38,052 nucleotides of DNA, from positions 242,528-280,579 of the forward strand of contig JAAFJE010000004.1 in NCBI GenBank assembly GCA_013298025.1, in the 5' to 3' direction. The stretch is from Cytophagales bacterium (GTDB lineage: Bacteria > Bacteroidota > Bacteroidia > Cytophagales > Spirosomataceae). Below, one piece after another: positions 23,104 to 31,961 of this stretch (the stretch's first letter is position 1; each line of letters starts with the position of its first letter). The notes below the pieces were generated by a model. The model was given only the letters and a program-made list of their open reading frames with translations, ran no database searches and had not been told where the DNA came from. Both the position numbers and the translations under genes were made by a program.

Positions 23104-24036
23104 CTACAACGCCTTTATTTTCTCAACTAATACCTGATTGATTTTCTCGTAACTCTCAAAAGTCCAGCCAGCTACGTGTGGCGTAAGCAATACATTGGGC
23201 ATTTCAAAAAGAGCATCATAAGCTACTATTTGTGCAGGTGTTAGCTTTTGCATTTTTTCATTTTCTAATACATCCAAACAAGCCCCTCGTAATTTTCCTT
23301 GTTGTAAGCCCTTTACAATCGCTTCTACCGAGGCAATTTCACCTCTGGCTGTATTGATAAAAAAGATATTTTTCTTGAATTGAGCAAAATACGCTTCGTT
23401 GACCATCAGCTTGGTTTCGCTCGTAAGCGGAATATGCAAACTCAAAACATCTGCCTCTTGGGCGATGGTTTCCATGCTGCTTTCTTGGGCATAAGCGTCG
23501 CTAAAGTTGGTTTTGTATTTGTCATAAGCGAGTACCTTTACCCCAAAACCACTCAGACGCTTGGCTACGGCTTGTCCCATGTTGCCATAGCCAATTAGCC
23601 CGACTGTCATGCCCATGAGTTCGATGCCACGGTTGGCTTCTCGTTTCCATATCTTTTGGCGTACTTCCCTGTCGGCCGTATTGATTTTATTAAAAAGGCA
23701 TAAAATCATGCCCAACACGTGCTCGGCTACGGCATCACGGTTGCCTTCGTTGGCGGCAAAAATACGAATGCCCTTGGCTGTGGCGGCTGCTATATCAATC
23801 AAATCGAGGCCTGCACCAGCACGGGCAATAAACTGCAATTGTTCGACCGATGCCAAAGCTTCGGGGTCGATGTTGGTTTTACTCCGAATAATCAGCCCGT
23901 TGTACTGCGGTAAAATGGCAATCAACTCGGCTCGTTGTATGTGGGGTTGGTAATCTACCTCGAAATGCAACTGTGCCAACAAAGGCATGATACTAGGGTG
24001 CATTTCGTCGGCAATTAAAACACGTTTTTTTGTCAT
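23104..24036 (-). CDS. D-2-hydroxyacid dehydrogenase, phosphoglycerate-dehydrogenase-like
   Basis: 310 aa from the ATG at 24036 (MTKKRVLIADEMHPSIM). A NAD-dependent D-isomer-specific 2-hydroxyacid dehydrogenase. It has the family's IARAGAGLDLIDIAAAT segment, the Rossmann glycine motif VGLIGYGNMGQAVAKRL, the NTARGEIASVEA segment with catalytic Arg, LRGACLDVLENEK with the Glu, and LLTPHVAGWTFESYEK with the catalytic His. It lacks the C-terminal ACT domain of long SerA forms. Many Bacteroidota annotate this type as phosphoglycerate dehydrogenase or hydroxypyruvate reductase. No serine-pathway neighbour is present, so the substrate is open. Confidence 0.9.
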   Translation of the reverse strand: MTKKRVLIADEMHPSIMPLLAQLHFEVDYQPHIQRAELIAILPQYNGLIIRSKTNIDPEALASVEQLQFIARAGAGLDLIDIAAATAKGIRIFAANEGNRDAVAEHVLGMILCLFNKINTADREVRQKIWKREANRGIELMGMTVGLIGYGNMGQAVAKRLSGFGVKVLAYDKYKTNFSDAYAQESSMETIAQEADVLSLHIPLTSETKLMVNEAYFAQFKKNIFFINTARGEIASVEAIVKGLQQGKLRGACLDVLENEKMQKLTPAQIVAYDALFEMPNVLLTPHVAGWTFESYEKINQVLVEKIKAL

Positions 24037-24114
24037 GTCAATTCTGATGAATAAGCCAAGTGAGTCAAGCGACTTCATTTGGTATAACATCTAGTAATAA
24101 AGTAAAGTTTTACC

Positions 24115-24151
24115 GAAAAAAAAGAACCTGCCAAAGTTACGGCAGGTTCTT
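24115..24151 (-). terminator. Terminator of the Tat-exported isomerase-like gene
   Basis: Stem AAGAACCTGCC / GGCAGGTTCTT (11 bp, 8-nt loop). On the minus strand it is followed by a run of eight or more T, about 50 bp after the stop at 24202. Confidence 0.9.
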
Positions 24152-24201
24152 GGGGAAAGAAAATATTTTTTGCTTAACAAAGATACTTCTTGAGGTATTG
24201 T

Positions 24202-25086
24202 TTAGAATTTCAATTTTTTCAAATTGTTCAAACTAATTTCAACGCCTTCCATCGGTGTGCGTTTGTAAGCTTCGAGTTCTACGATAAAATATTTGATGCC
24301 GCCTACATCTTTTTTGTTGAAAATTTCTTGGAAATTGATGTCGCCTTCGCCTACTTCAACGCTTACATTTTTAGCAGGGTCATGGTCTTTTACGTGTACG
24401 TGTGTAAAACGACCTTTGTAGTTGTTGAACCACTCGGCTGGTTTTTGTCCTGCCACCACTGCCCAATACAAGTCCATTTCAAAAATGATATTTTTCTCTG
24501 TGTTGTCGAGCAAAGTTTTGTATAACGTTACGCCATCATAGCTTTTAAACTCAAAATCATGGTTGTGGTAGCCAAATTTTAGTCCTACGCTTTTGCAATG
24601 TTCGGCGGCTTTGTTGAAAATATCGGCCATCAATTTACCCTGCGGACGGTCGAAGTCGAGCATATAAGGTACAATCGAATACTTTTGTCCTACTTTCACG
24701 GCATCGTCAATCATTTGCTTCCAACTGTCAGAAAACTGTCCGTTGGTATAATCTTTCGACGTAATCATATTGTGTGCCGAAGGCATTTGCAAGCCGTTGT
24801 CTGCCAATATCTGAGCGTATTCTGTTGCCGATAAGCCAAAGAATTTGCCATTGGCATAACCAAAGCCTTCTACATTTTTGTATCCCATTTTGGCAAGTTG
24901 AGCCAAGGCTGCTTTAGGGTCTTTTTGTACATCGGTACGAACCGACCACAATTGTACACCAATATGACTTTTGCTTGGTTTCTTTTTAGGGCCAGCCAAA
25001 AGGTCGCTCGATAGAAGGGATGCACCAGCCGCAGTTAAAAGACCAGTTCTTAGAAAATCACGACGAGATGTTTGTTCGGTCAACAT
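24202..25086 (-). CDS. Tat-exported sugar phosphate isomerase/epimerase-like protein
   Basis: 294 aa. The N-terminus has a twin-arginine signal (TSRRDFLRTGLLTAAGASLL), so the folded protein is exported. The rest is an AP-endonuclease-2/xylose-isomerase-like TIM barrel: IGVQLWSVRTDVQ (strand 1), MGYKNVEGFG, and metal ligands in KFGYHNHDFEF, FEMDLYW, HVHVKDHD and the final VELEAY. This class acts on sugars or inositols in Bacteroidota, often with oxidoreductase partners. No such partner is adjacent. It is monocistronic, with the terminator at 24115-24151. Confidence 0.9.
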   Translation of the reverse strand: MLTEQTSRRDFLRTGLLTAAGASLLSSDLLAGPKKKPSKSHIGVQLWSVRTDVQKDPKAALAQLAKMGYKNVEGFGYANGKFFGLSATEYAQILADNGLQMPSAHNMITSKDYTNGQFSDSWKQMIDDAVKVGQKYSIVPYMLDFDRPQGKLMADIFNKAAEHCKSVGLKFGYHNHDFEFKSYDGVTLYKTLLDNTEKNIIFEMDLYWAVVAGQKPAEWFNNYKGRFTHVHVKDHDPAKNVSVEVGEGDINFQEIFNKKDVGGIKYFIVELEAYKRTPMEGVEISLNNLKKLKF

Positions 25087-25167
25087 GTTTTGTAATTGGA
25101 TTAAGTTAATTTGGGGTTTTTAATTGGATAGTTTATCCGCCCTGTCATGATGATAGATTGGATTTGT

Positions 25168-25201
25168 AAAAAAATACCCACTAACACAACGTTAATGGGT
25201 A
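25168..25201 (-). terminator. Terminator of pdxA
   Basis: Imperfect stem TACCCA-c-TAAC / GTTA-a-TGGGTA with a 5-nt loop (25175-25201). On the minus strand it is followed by a T run (25168-25174), about 30 bp beyond the pdxA stop. Confidence 0.8.
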
Positions 25202-25232
25202 AATAATCATGTTTCAAAAGTAAGAAAAAGTT

Positions 25233-26261
25233 TTACTTTTCTTGTACTTCTACCAAAGATTCTTTTCTATTTTTAATTACATCTAATGCCGTAAAGATGG
25301 CTTGAAGCATGGAGGTTTCGCTGGCGAGGTTCTTTCCTGCAATATCGTAAGCCGTACCGTGGTCGGGCGAAGTACGAATAATCGACAAGCCTGCCGTAAA
25401 GTTTACGCCATTTTCAAAAGCAATGTATTTGAAAGGAATAAGCCCTTGGTCGTGATACATCGCCAATACCGCATCGAAATGCCTGTGCTGTAATTTTCCA
25501 AAGAAGCCATCTGAAGGAAATGGTCCAAACACCAAGTTGCCTTTTTGTTTAAACTGTTCCAATACGGGTGCTATCACGTCTTTTTCTTCGCTTCCCAATA
25601 GTCCATCTTCGCCTGCGTGTGGGTTGAGTCCTAAAACAGCAATGCGAGGTTTTTGTAAACCAAAATCTTGTGTAAGCGACTGGAACATCAATTGCAATTT
25701 CTGACTAATCCGCTCGGCTGTTACTTGCGAGCGAACTCTCCCCAATGGAATATGTCCCGTTACAACGCCAACACGGAGTTGTTCGGCTACCAAAAACATC
25801 AGCGAATCTTTTGCTTCAAAAGCATTAGTAAAATACTCTGTATGCCCAGGAAATTTGAATGCTTCCGACTGAATATTGTACTTGTTGATAGGAGCAGTTA
25901 CGATAGCCTGAATCAAGCCTTCTTTGAGGTCTTGGGTGGCACGTTGCAGACACGCCAATGCGGCGGTGCCTGCTTCGGGTGTAACTTTACCGGGTTCTAC
26001 GTCGGTTTGTTTGTCGTCCCAGCAAGTAATGACATTGGTTACTTTGGGATTGATTTGCTGTACGTGCTGAATGCTGTGAAGTGTCCAGTCTTTTAATTCG
26101 AGTAATTTACGATAATAGCTCAACACTCGTTGCGAACCATAAATAACAGGCGTACAGATTTTGAGAATACGGTTGCTTGACAACGCTTTTAGAATTACTT
26201 CTGGGCCAATGCCGTTGTAATCGCCTAGCGTGATACCTATAATGGGTTTTGTGTTTTCCAT
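25233..26261 (-). CDS. pdxA: 4-hydroxythreonine-4-phosphate dehydrogenase
   Basis: 342 aa from the ATG at 26261 (MENTKPIIGITLGDYNGIGP); a TTG opening 33 bp upstream is rejected. PdxA oxidises 4-phosphohydroxy-L-threonine in the DXP-dependent route to pyridoxal phosphate. Hallmarks are GITLGDYNGIGPEV, VTAPINKYNI, FKFPGHTEYF (metal His), VVTGHIPLG, LGLNPHAGEDG, AMYHDQGLIPFKY (metal His), and IRTSPDHGTAYDIAGK (metal His). Length is normal. It is followed by its own terminator, so it does not share a transcript with the isomerase-like gene downstream. A near-consensus -7 element was not found. Confidence 0.95.
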   Translation of the reverse strand: MENTKPIIGITLGDYNGIGPEVILKALSSNRILKICTPVIYGSQRVLSYYRKLLELKDWTLHSIQHVQQINPKVTNVITCWDDKQTDVEPGKVTPEAGTAALACLQRATQDLKEGLIQAIVTAPINKYNIQSEAFKFPGHTEYFTNAFEAKDSLMFLVAEQLRVGVVTGHIPLGRVRSQVTAERISQKLQLMFQSLTQDFGLQKPRIAVLGLNPHAGEDGLLGSEEKDVIAPVLEQFKQKGNLVFGPFPSDGFFGKLQHRHFDAVLAMYHDQGLIPFKYIAFENGVNFTAGLSIIRTSPDHGTAYDIAGKNLASETSMLQAIFTALDVIKNRKESLVEVQEK

Positions 26262-26397
26262 GAGAATGTTCCTAGAATGCTGTTGTTTTGGCAACAGAAA
26301 TATCGGATTTAATAAATTCTTGCAAGTTTACAGAAAAGATAGGGAAATTAAAACCCTAAATTCTTTTCCCTGCATTTTCCTCCACAAAACCCCTGTG

Positions 26398-27612
26398 TTA
26401 TCGACGCATTTTTTGCCAAGAAAAATACGTTGCCGAACGCCAAAGCCATTCTACTGGCCCATAACAAAAGCGTTGAAGCCACCATTTACTTAGCAAGATT
26501 TGACCGATAAACACCACAATCGCCAGTACCAAACACCACGCAGGACTAAAGTCGCCAGCTAATCCTAGACCGATGCCATAGAAAATACCGATGCCAATAG
26601 CACTTTGCAACAAATAATTGGTCAGGGCCATTTTGCCAATATACGACAAGCTACGCAAGAGCCTTGTCCAGCGTGGTTGATGAAGCAACAAGGCAAAACC
26701 CACAATGTACATCAGGGTCATACAAACGGTGTGGAGGGAAAAAAGAAGCTCGCCAAAAGCCGGAAACCAACGAGGCAATTGTGCTTCGGGTACACTGGCT
26801 TGGATGCTAAAGAAGAGTACAATAATGCTTAAATTGATGGTAAAAATGAACCAAAATCCTTTTTTGAATAGTGGTTTAAACGCTTCAAATTGTTCAAAAA
26901 TTTTGCGTCGGCCTGCCAACAAGCCCAATAAAAAGAAGCCTAGCGTAACAAAAATGCGTCCAGAATTCCATTGAAAATCAGCTTTGAAAGCGAAGTCTTT
27001 GAAGTTTTGTTGGATAATAGCTGTATAAGAACCCTTTTTGAGTGTATAGAAGTTTCGTTCTTGGGCTTTGGTATCGTTGTTGGCATCGTTGCTTATTTGC
27101 GATGCAACAGAAGCCTGCGGCTGGTATAAGGCGTATAAATTTCTGCATAAAATGGGCGTATTGAGCATCAGTACAATGGCTAAAACACTCACCCATTGAT
27201 TGTTGAGTTTGTTTATCAAAAGTAAAAAAACACCTAAAAACGCATAAATGCCCAAAATATCGCCTCGCCAATGGATGTGATGAATGAATCCGATGACAAA
27301 CAAAATGACCAATCGCCATAAAAAACGCAAGGAAAAATAGGCATCGTCTGCTTTTCTTTGACTAAATTGTAAGGAAAAACTTAACCCAAAAAGGAATGAA
27401 AAGAAGGTGAAAAATTTTCCTGAAATAAAAATGCCATCAACATAGCTCACAACCGTGCTAGGCACATCTTGGGCATATACTTGCCAAATTTTTTCGGGAA
27501 TAAAGCCTGCGATAAACCAGCCCAAGGCATGAGCGATGATAATTCCTAACAAGGCTATACCTCTGAGTCCATCAACCAATAAAATTCTTTGAGATTGTGT
27601 TTTGTGTTGCAT
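26398..27612 (-). CDS. DUF418 (YeiB-like) membrane protein
   Basis: 404 aa polytopic inner-membrane protein with about nine or ten helices. The start MQHKTQSQRILLVDGLRGIALLGIIIAH is the typical YeiB/DUF1624-like opening (related to acyltransferase-3-type heparan acetyltransferases). The C-terminal DUF418 domain has SYIGKMALTNYLLQSAIG and FCYGPVEWLWRSATYF, which are diagnostic. A loop of polar residues (NDANNDTKAQERNFYTLKKG) lies near the middle. Function of the family is not known. It stands 136 bp upstream of pdxA in the same direction and may or may not be co-transcribed. Confidence 0.9.
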   Translation of the reverse strand: MQHKTQSQRILLVDGLRGIALLGIIIAHALGWFIAGFIPEKIWQVYAQDVPSTVVSYVDGIFISGKFFTFFSFLFGLSFSLQFSQRKADDAYFSLRFLWRLVILFVIGFIHHIHWRGDILGIYAFLGVFLLLINKLNNQWVSVLAIVLMLNTPILCRNLYALYQPQASVASQISNDANNDTKAQERNFYTLKKGSYTAIIQQNFKDFAFKADFQWNSGRIFVTLGFFLLGLLAGRRKIFEQFEAFKPLFKKGFWFIFTINLSIIVLFFSIQASVPEAQLPRWFPAFGELLFSLHTVCMTLMYIVGFALLLHQPRWTRLLRSLSYIGKMALTNYLLQSAIGIGIFYGIGLGLAGDFSPAWCLVLAIVVFIGQILLSKWWLQRFCYGPVEWLWRSATYFSWQKMRR

Positions 27613-28020
27613 AAAAGTGGATATGTAGTTAAAGAGATTGCTTTAATCAATAAGATGCAGGAAAATGCACAGTGGTTGCAAGGGAAAGTCGGTATTTTGA
27701 CAAATGAGGCAGAGAAAAAAAGAGAAAACCCAAAAAAGAAGGAATAACATTCTCCTCAATATTTGTTATACTAACTATCTCTTATTGCACCTAACCCAAA
27801 CAAAATTGCATCTTTCTAATATGTACCAAATTTTCTTGTGAAAGTTTGGTTAAATACCCAATTTATTTTTGATTTTTGTATGAATTAACGAGTATTTATT
27901 CGGTATAAATAGTAATCCAAGGAATAAACCCTTCATGAGCAAGTTTTGCTTTTCGGCAGAAATCATCCATGAAAGTTTTGCACTTGGCAGTTCTTAACTC
28001 CAAACTGACAAACTCAAAAA
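27613..28020. other. Divergent spacer with candidate pyruvate carboxylase promoter
   Basis: 408 bp between DUF418 (minus) and the carboxylase (plus), with no gene seen. A TAnnTTTG match TATTTTTG lies at 27864-27871, about 150 nt upstream of the carboxylase start, giving a leader of about 140 nt if used. No well-spaced TTG was found. Purine-rich A/G tracts near 27710-27745 have no assigned role. Confidence 0.5.
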
Positions 28021-31000
28021 ATGCCACAACCATACGTCCAAACGATTAAAAGCTTGCTTGTCGCCAACCGTGGCGAAATTGCAATTCGTATTATGCGTGC
28101 TGCCTCTGAATTGGGCATACGCACGGTTGCCGTTTACACATTTGAAGATCGGTACTCACTGCATCGCTACAAAGCGGATGAAGCCTATCAAATTGGAAGG
28201 GATGATGAGCCGTTGAAGCCTTACCTCGACATTGAAGGGCTGATAAAGCTTTGTAAAGACAAGAGCATCGATGCCATCCATCCGGGTTATGGCTTCTTGT
28301 CGGAAAACGTAACGTTAGCTCGTCGTTGTAGAGAAGAAGGTATCAAGTTTGTTGGACCTTCGCCAGAAGCAATGGATGCTTTGGGCGATAAAGTAGCGGC
28401 CAAAGATGCGGCTCGCAAAGCCCAAGTGCCTATGATTGAGGATTCGAAAGAAAACCTCGTCAATTTTTCTATTGCCTTGTCCGAAGCCAAAAGAATTGGC
28501 TTTCCTGTAATGGTGAAAGCTGCTGCTGGTGGTGGTGGCCGTGGGATGCGTGTGGTGCGTGAAGAGGAGGCTTTAGAAAAAGCTTTCAGCGAAGCGAAAA
28601 ACGAAGCCAAAAATGCTTTTGGCGACGACACCATCTTTATCGAGAAGTTTATCGACCAACCTAAGCACATCGAAGTGCAGCTTTTGGGCGACCAGCATGG
28701 CAATTTGGTTCACTTGTACGAAAGAGATTGCTCGGTACAACGTCGCTTCCAAAAAGTGGTAGAAGTTGCTCCTTCTTTCGGCTTGAAAGAAGAAACCAAA
28801 CAAAAACTTTATCAGTATGCTTTGGCTATTGGTAAAGCCGTAAACTACTACAATGCTGGTACCGTTGAGTTTTTAGTTGACAGAGATGAAAATGTCTATT
28901 TTATCGAAGTAAACCCTCGTGTACAGGTAGAACATACTATTACAGAGGAGGTTACAGGAGTTGATATTGTTAGGACTCAAATCTTGATTGCTCAAAATTA
29001 TAAGCTTTCAGACCCTAATATCTATATTCTTCGCCAAGAAGATATTCCTTTGAGAGGCTACGCCATTCAATGTCGTATCACAACCGAAGACCCTGCCAAT
29101 GGCTTTAAGCCTGATTTTGGAACAATCATCGCTTATCGTAATGCGGCGGGTTTTGGTATTCGTTTGGATGAAGGTTCGTCTTATCCGGGTGTAAAAATTT
29201 CACCTTATTTCGACTCGATGTTGGTGAAGGTTTCTGCCAAAGGAAGAACCTTGAAAGGGGCTTCTGAAAGGTTGCTACGTGCCCTAACAGAGTTCCGTAT
29301 TCGTGGGGTGAAAACCAATATTCCTTTCTTGAGAAATGTAATTCAACACCCTGTTTTCCAAGAAGGTAAATGCGTAGTGCAGTTTATCGACTCGCACCCT
29401 GAGCTTTTCAACTTTACGCCTACCCGTGACCGCTCTACCAAGGCTTTGCGTTATTTGGGCGAAGTAATTGTCAATGGCAATCCAGATGTGAAGGTGAAAA
29501 ACGAGCGAACTTTCCGCACGCCTGTGGTGCCAGTTTTCGACAAATACAGCGAATACCCTGTGGGCAACAAGCAACGCTTAGATTCGATGGGTGCTGATAA
29601 ATTTGCTCAATGGGTAAAAGACCAAAAGCAAATTCTTTATACCGATACAACGTTCAGAGATGGCCACCAATCGTTGTTGGCTACTCGTGTGCGTACCCGT
29701 GATATGTTGGCTGTAGCCGAAGGTTTTGCCAAAACTTTCCCTGAGTTGTTCTCTATGGAAGTATGGGGCGGCGCTACTTTCGACGTTTCGATGCGTTTCT
29801 TGAATGAATCGCCTTGGAAACGCCTAGAAGCTTTCCGTGAAGCGATGCCTAATATGTTGTTGCAAATGCTCTTCCGTGGCTCCAATGCGGTAGGTTATTC
29901 GGCTTATCCTGATAACTTGATTGAGAAATTTGTAGAAAAATCGGCTGCCAGTGGTATTGATGTATTCCGTATTTTCGACTCACTCAACTGGGTTGAAGCC
30001 ATGAAGGTATCTATCAAAGCCGTTCGTGAAAGAACTAATTCAATTGCCGAAGCTGCTATTTGCTACACGGGCGATATTTTCAATAACGAAAAATATACCC
30101 TACAATATTACCTCGACATGGCTCGCCAGTTGGAAGACGAAGGTGCTCATATTCTTTGTATCAAAGATATGGCTGGTTTGCTCAGACCTTACCAAGCCCA
30201 AACATTGGTAACAGAATTGAAACAAGCCCTTTCTATTCCTGTGCATTTGCATACGCACGATACGGCATCTATCCAAGCGGCTACGTATCTGAAAGCCATC
30301 GAAGCAGGTGTCGATGTGGTTGACTGTTCTTTGGGCTCCATGTCGGGTCTTACGGCTCAACCAAACTTCAACTCGTTGGTAGCCATGATGCAAGGCAACG
30401 AACGTGAATGCCCTATCAGTTTGCCTGCCTTGAACAAATACTCGAATTATTGGGAAGATATTCGTCAAATTTATTATCCGTTTGAATCTGAGTTGAAAGC
30501 AGGTACTGCCGAAGTTTATGACAATGAGATTCCGGGCGGACAATACACCAACTTGCGTGGACAAGCCATTGCCTTGGGTGTAGGCGATAAATTTGAGGTG
30601 ATGAAACACAACTACGTTGAAGCCAACAAATTGTTTGGCGACATCGTAAAAGTAACGCCTTCATCGAAAGTAGTGGGCGACATGGCGATTTTCATGACTG
30701 CCAATAGCCTTACTGCCGAAGATGTGTATGCCAAAGGTGCTACGCTTTCGTTCCCTGAATCAGTGAAAGATTTCTTCAAAGGGGGCTTGGGTCAACCTTA
30801 TGGTGGCTTCCCGAAACAATTGCAAGAATTGGTTTTGAAAGGCGAACAACCGCTTGTTTCTCGTCCGAATGACTCTATTCCTCCGATTGATTTCGACGAA
30901 GATTATGCAGCTTTTGCAGCAAAATTCCCAGAGCATGAAGAAGGATTCTTGGATTATTTGTCGTACAAAATGTATCCGAAAGTTTACGAAGATTACTATA

Positions 31001-31881
31001 AAGCACAACAACTTTATGGCGATGTGTCGGTAATTCCTACGACGGCTTTCTTCTATGGCTTGAAGCAAGACGAAGAGTTGATGATTACGATAGACGAAGG
31101 AAAAACGATTATCGTGAAGTTCTTGTATGTTTCTAAACCAGATGATTCGGGTTTGCGTACAGTAACTTTTGAACTAAACGGTCAGGCTCGTCGTATCAAA
31201 ATTCTTGACAAAACCATCAAGGTTGAGCGTCCGCAACACGTAAAGGCTACTGCCAAAGGTGATATTGGTGCTCCTTTACAAGGTCGTTTGAGCCGTATCT
31301 TGGTAAAACCGGGCGACGAAGTGAAGAAAAATGCTCCGTTGTACGTGATTGAAGCCATGAAAATGGAGTCTATTGTATCTTCGCCATTTGAAGGGGTTGT
31401 TTCTCGTATTGTACTCACAGAAGGCACAGTAGTAGAGCAAGAAGATTTAGTATTGTCGGTAGAAGAGGCTAAATTGCCAGAGCCAGACAAAGACGAATAT
31501 TTGTTTGTATATGGTACTTTGCGTAAAGGCTATGGCAACGAATTACATAAACTCATTGCCCGCAATGCCGAGTTTATCGGTATGGCTACTTACCAAGGCA
31601 AGATGTACAATTTGGGCGAATACCCCGGTATTGTACCGTCGAGCAACGACTCCGATATAGTATTGGGTGAGCTTTATAAGCTGACGAATCCTTTACGCTT
31701 AGTGAAAATTTTGGATGAATACGAAGAGTATTATCCTGAAAATGAAGAGGATAGCGTTTTCTTGAGAAAAGAAATCGAAGTGAGTGTTGCTGATACAACC
31801 TACCAATCGTATGGCTATGTATATAACCGCTTGGTAGAAGGTGTTCCTGTGATAGAATCAGGCGATTTCCTCCAGCAGTAA
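28021..31881 (+). CDS. pyc: Pyruvate carboxylase fused to a C-terminal GGCT/AIG2-like domain
   Basis: 1286 aa; ordinary pyruvate carboxylases have about 1150. It carboxylates pyruvate to oxaloacetate with biotin and ATP. Biotin carboxylase (1-460): LLVANRGEIAIRIMRAA, the ATP-grasp loop AAAGGGGRGMRVV (near 168-180), and EVNPRVQVEHTITEEVTG. Carboxyltransferase (about 535-1030): DTTFRDGHQSLLATRVRT, the Lys of CIKDMAG and metal-binding HLHTHD (near 742). Biotin domain: EAMKMES with biotinyl Lys1114. Immediately afterwards, LFVYGTLRKGYGNE (from 1161) starts a gamma-glutamylcyclotransferase/AIG2-like fold, with LGELYKL and LDEYEEYYPE (E1235 is the candidate catalytic Glu). The frame is uninterrupted through a short DKDEY linker, so this is a real fusion. 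Terminator at 31899-31930. Confidence 0.93.
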   Translation: MPQPYVQTIKSLLVANRGEIAIRIMRAASELGIRTVAVYTFEDRYSLHRYKADEAYQIGRDDEPLKPYLDIEGLIKLCKDKSIDAIHPGYGFLSENVTLARRCREEGIKFVGPSPEAMDALGDKVAAKDAARKAQVPMIEDSKENLVNFSIALSEAKRIGFPVMVKAAAGGGGRGMRVVREEEALEKAFSEAKNEAKNAFGDDTIFIEKFIDQPKHIEVQLLGDQHGNLVHLYERDCSVQRRFQKVVEVAPSFGLKEETKQKLYQYALAIGKAVNYYNAGTVEFLVDRDENVYFIEVNPRVQVEHTITEEVTGVDIVRTQILIAQNYKLSDPNIYILRQEDIPLRGYAIQCRITTEDPANGFKPDFGTIIAYRNAAGFGIRLDEGSSYPGVKISPYFDSMLVKVSAKGRTLKGASERLLRALTEFRIRGVKTNIPFLRNVIQHPVFQEGKCVVQFIDSHPELFNFTPTRDRSTKALRYLGEVIVNGNPDVKVKNERTFRTPVVPVFDKYSEYPVGNKQRLDSMGADKFAQWVKDQKQILYTDTTFRDGHQSLLATRVRTRDMLAVAEGFAKTFPELFSMEVWGGATFDVSMRFLNESPWKRLEAFREAMPNMLLQMLFRGSNAVGYSAYPDNLIEKFVEKSAASGIDVFRIFDSLNWVEAMKVSIKAVRERTNSIAEAAICYTGDIFNNEKYTLQYYLDMARQLEDEGAHILCIKDMAGLLRPYQAQTLVTELKQALSIPVHLHTHDTASIQAATYLKAIEAGVDVVDCSLGSMSGLTAQPNFNSLVAMMQGNERECPISLPALNKYSNYWEDIRQIYYPFESELKAGTAEVYDNEIPGGQYTNLRGQAIALGVGDKFEVMKHNYVEANKLFGDIVKVTPSSKVVGDMAIFMTANSLTAEDVYAKGATLSFPESVKDFFKGGLGQPYGGFPKQLQELVLKGEQPLVSRPNDSIPPIDFDEDYAAFAAKFPEHEEGFLDYLSYKMYPKVYEDYYKAQQLYGDVSVIPTTAFFYGLKQDEELMITIDEGKTIIVKFLYVSKPDDSGLRTVTFELNGQARRIKILDKTIKVERPQHVKATAKGDIGAPLQGRLSRILVKPGDEVKKNAPLYVIEAMKMESIVSSPFEGVVSRIVLTEGTVVEQEDLVLSVEEAKLPEPDKDEYLFVYGTLRKGYGNELHKLIARNAEFIGMATYQGKMYNLGEYPGIVPSSNDSDIVLGELYKLTNPLRLVKILDEYEEYYPENEEDSVFLRKEIEVSVADTTYQSYGYVYNRLVEGVPVIESGDFLQQ

Positions 31882-31898
31882 GCATATCATAAATAATA

Positions 31899-31930
31899 AA
31901 AAGGGGCTGTAAGATTTTACAGTCCCTTTT
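31899..31930. terminator. Hairpin terminator between convergent pyc and nspC
   Basis: Stem AAAAGGGGCTGTAA / TTACAGTCCCTTTT with one G-T pair and loop GATT, followed by T-rich sequence. It lies 17 bp after the pyc stop and 31 bp from the nspC stop, so it may serve both. Confidence 0.85.
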
Positions 31931-31961
31931 ATTTTTAGTCGTAAAAAAACAAGCCGAAACC

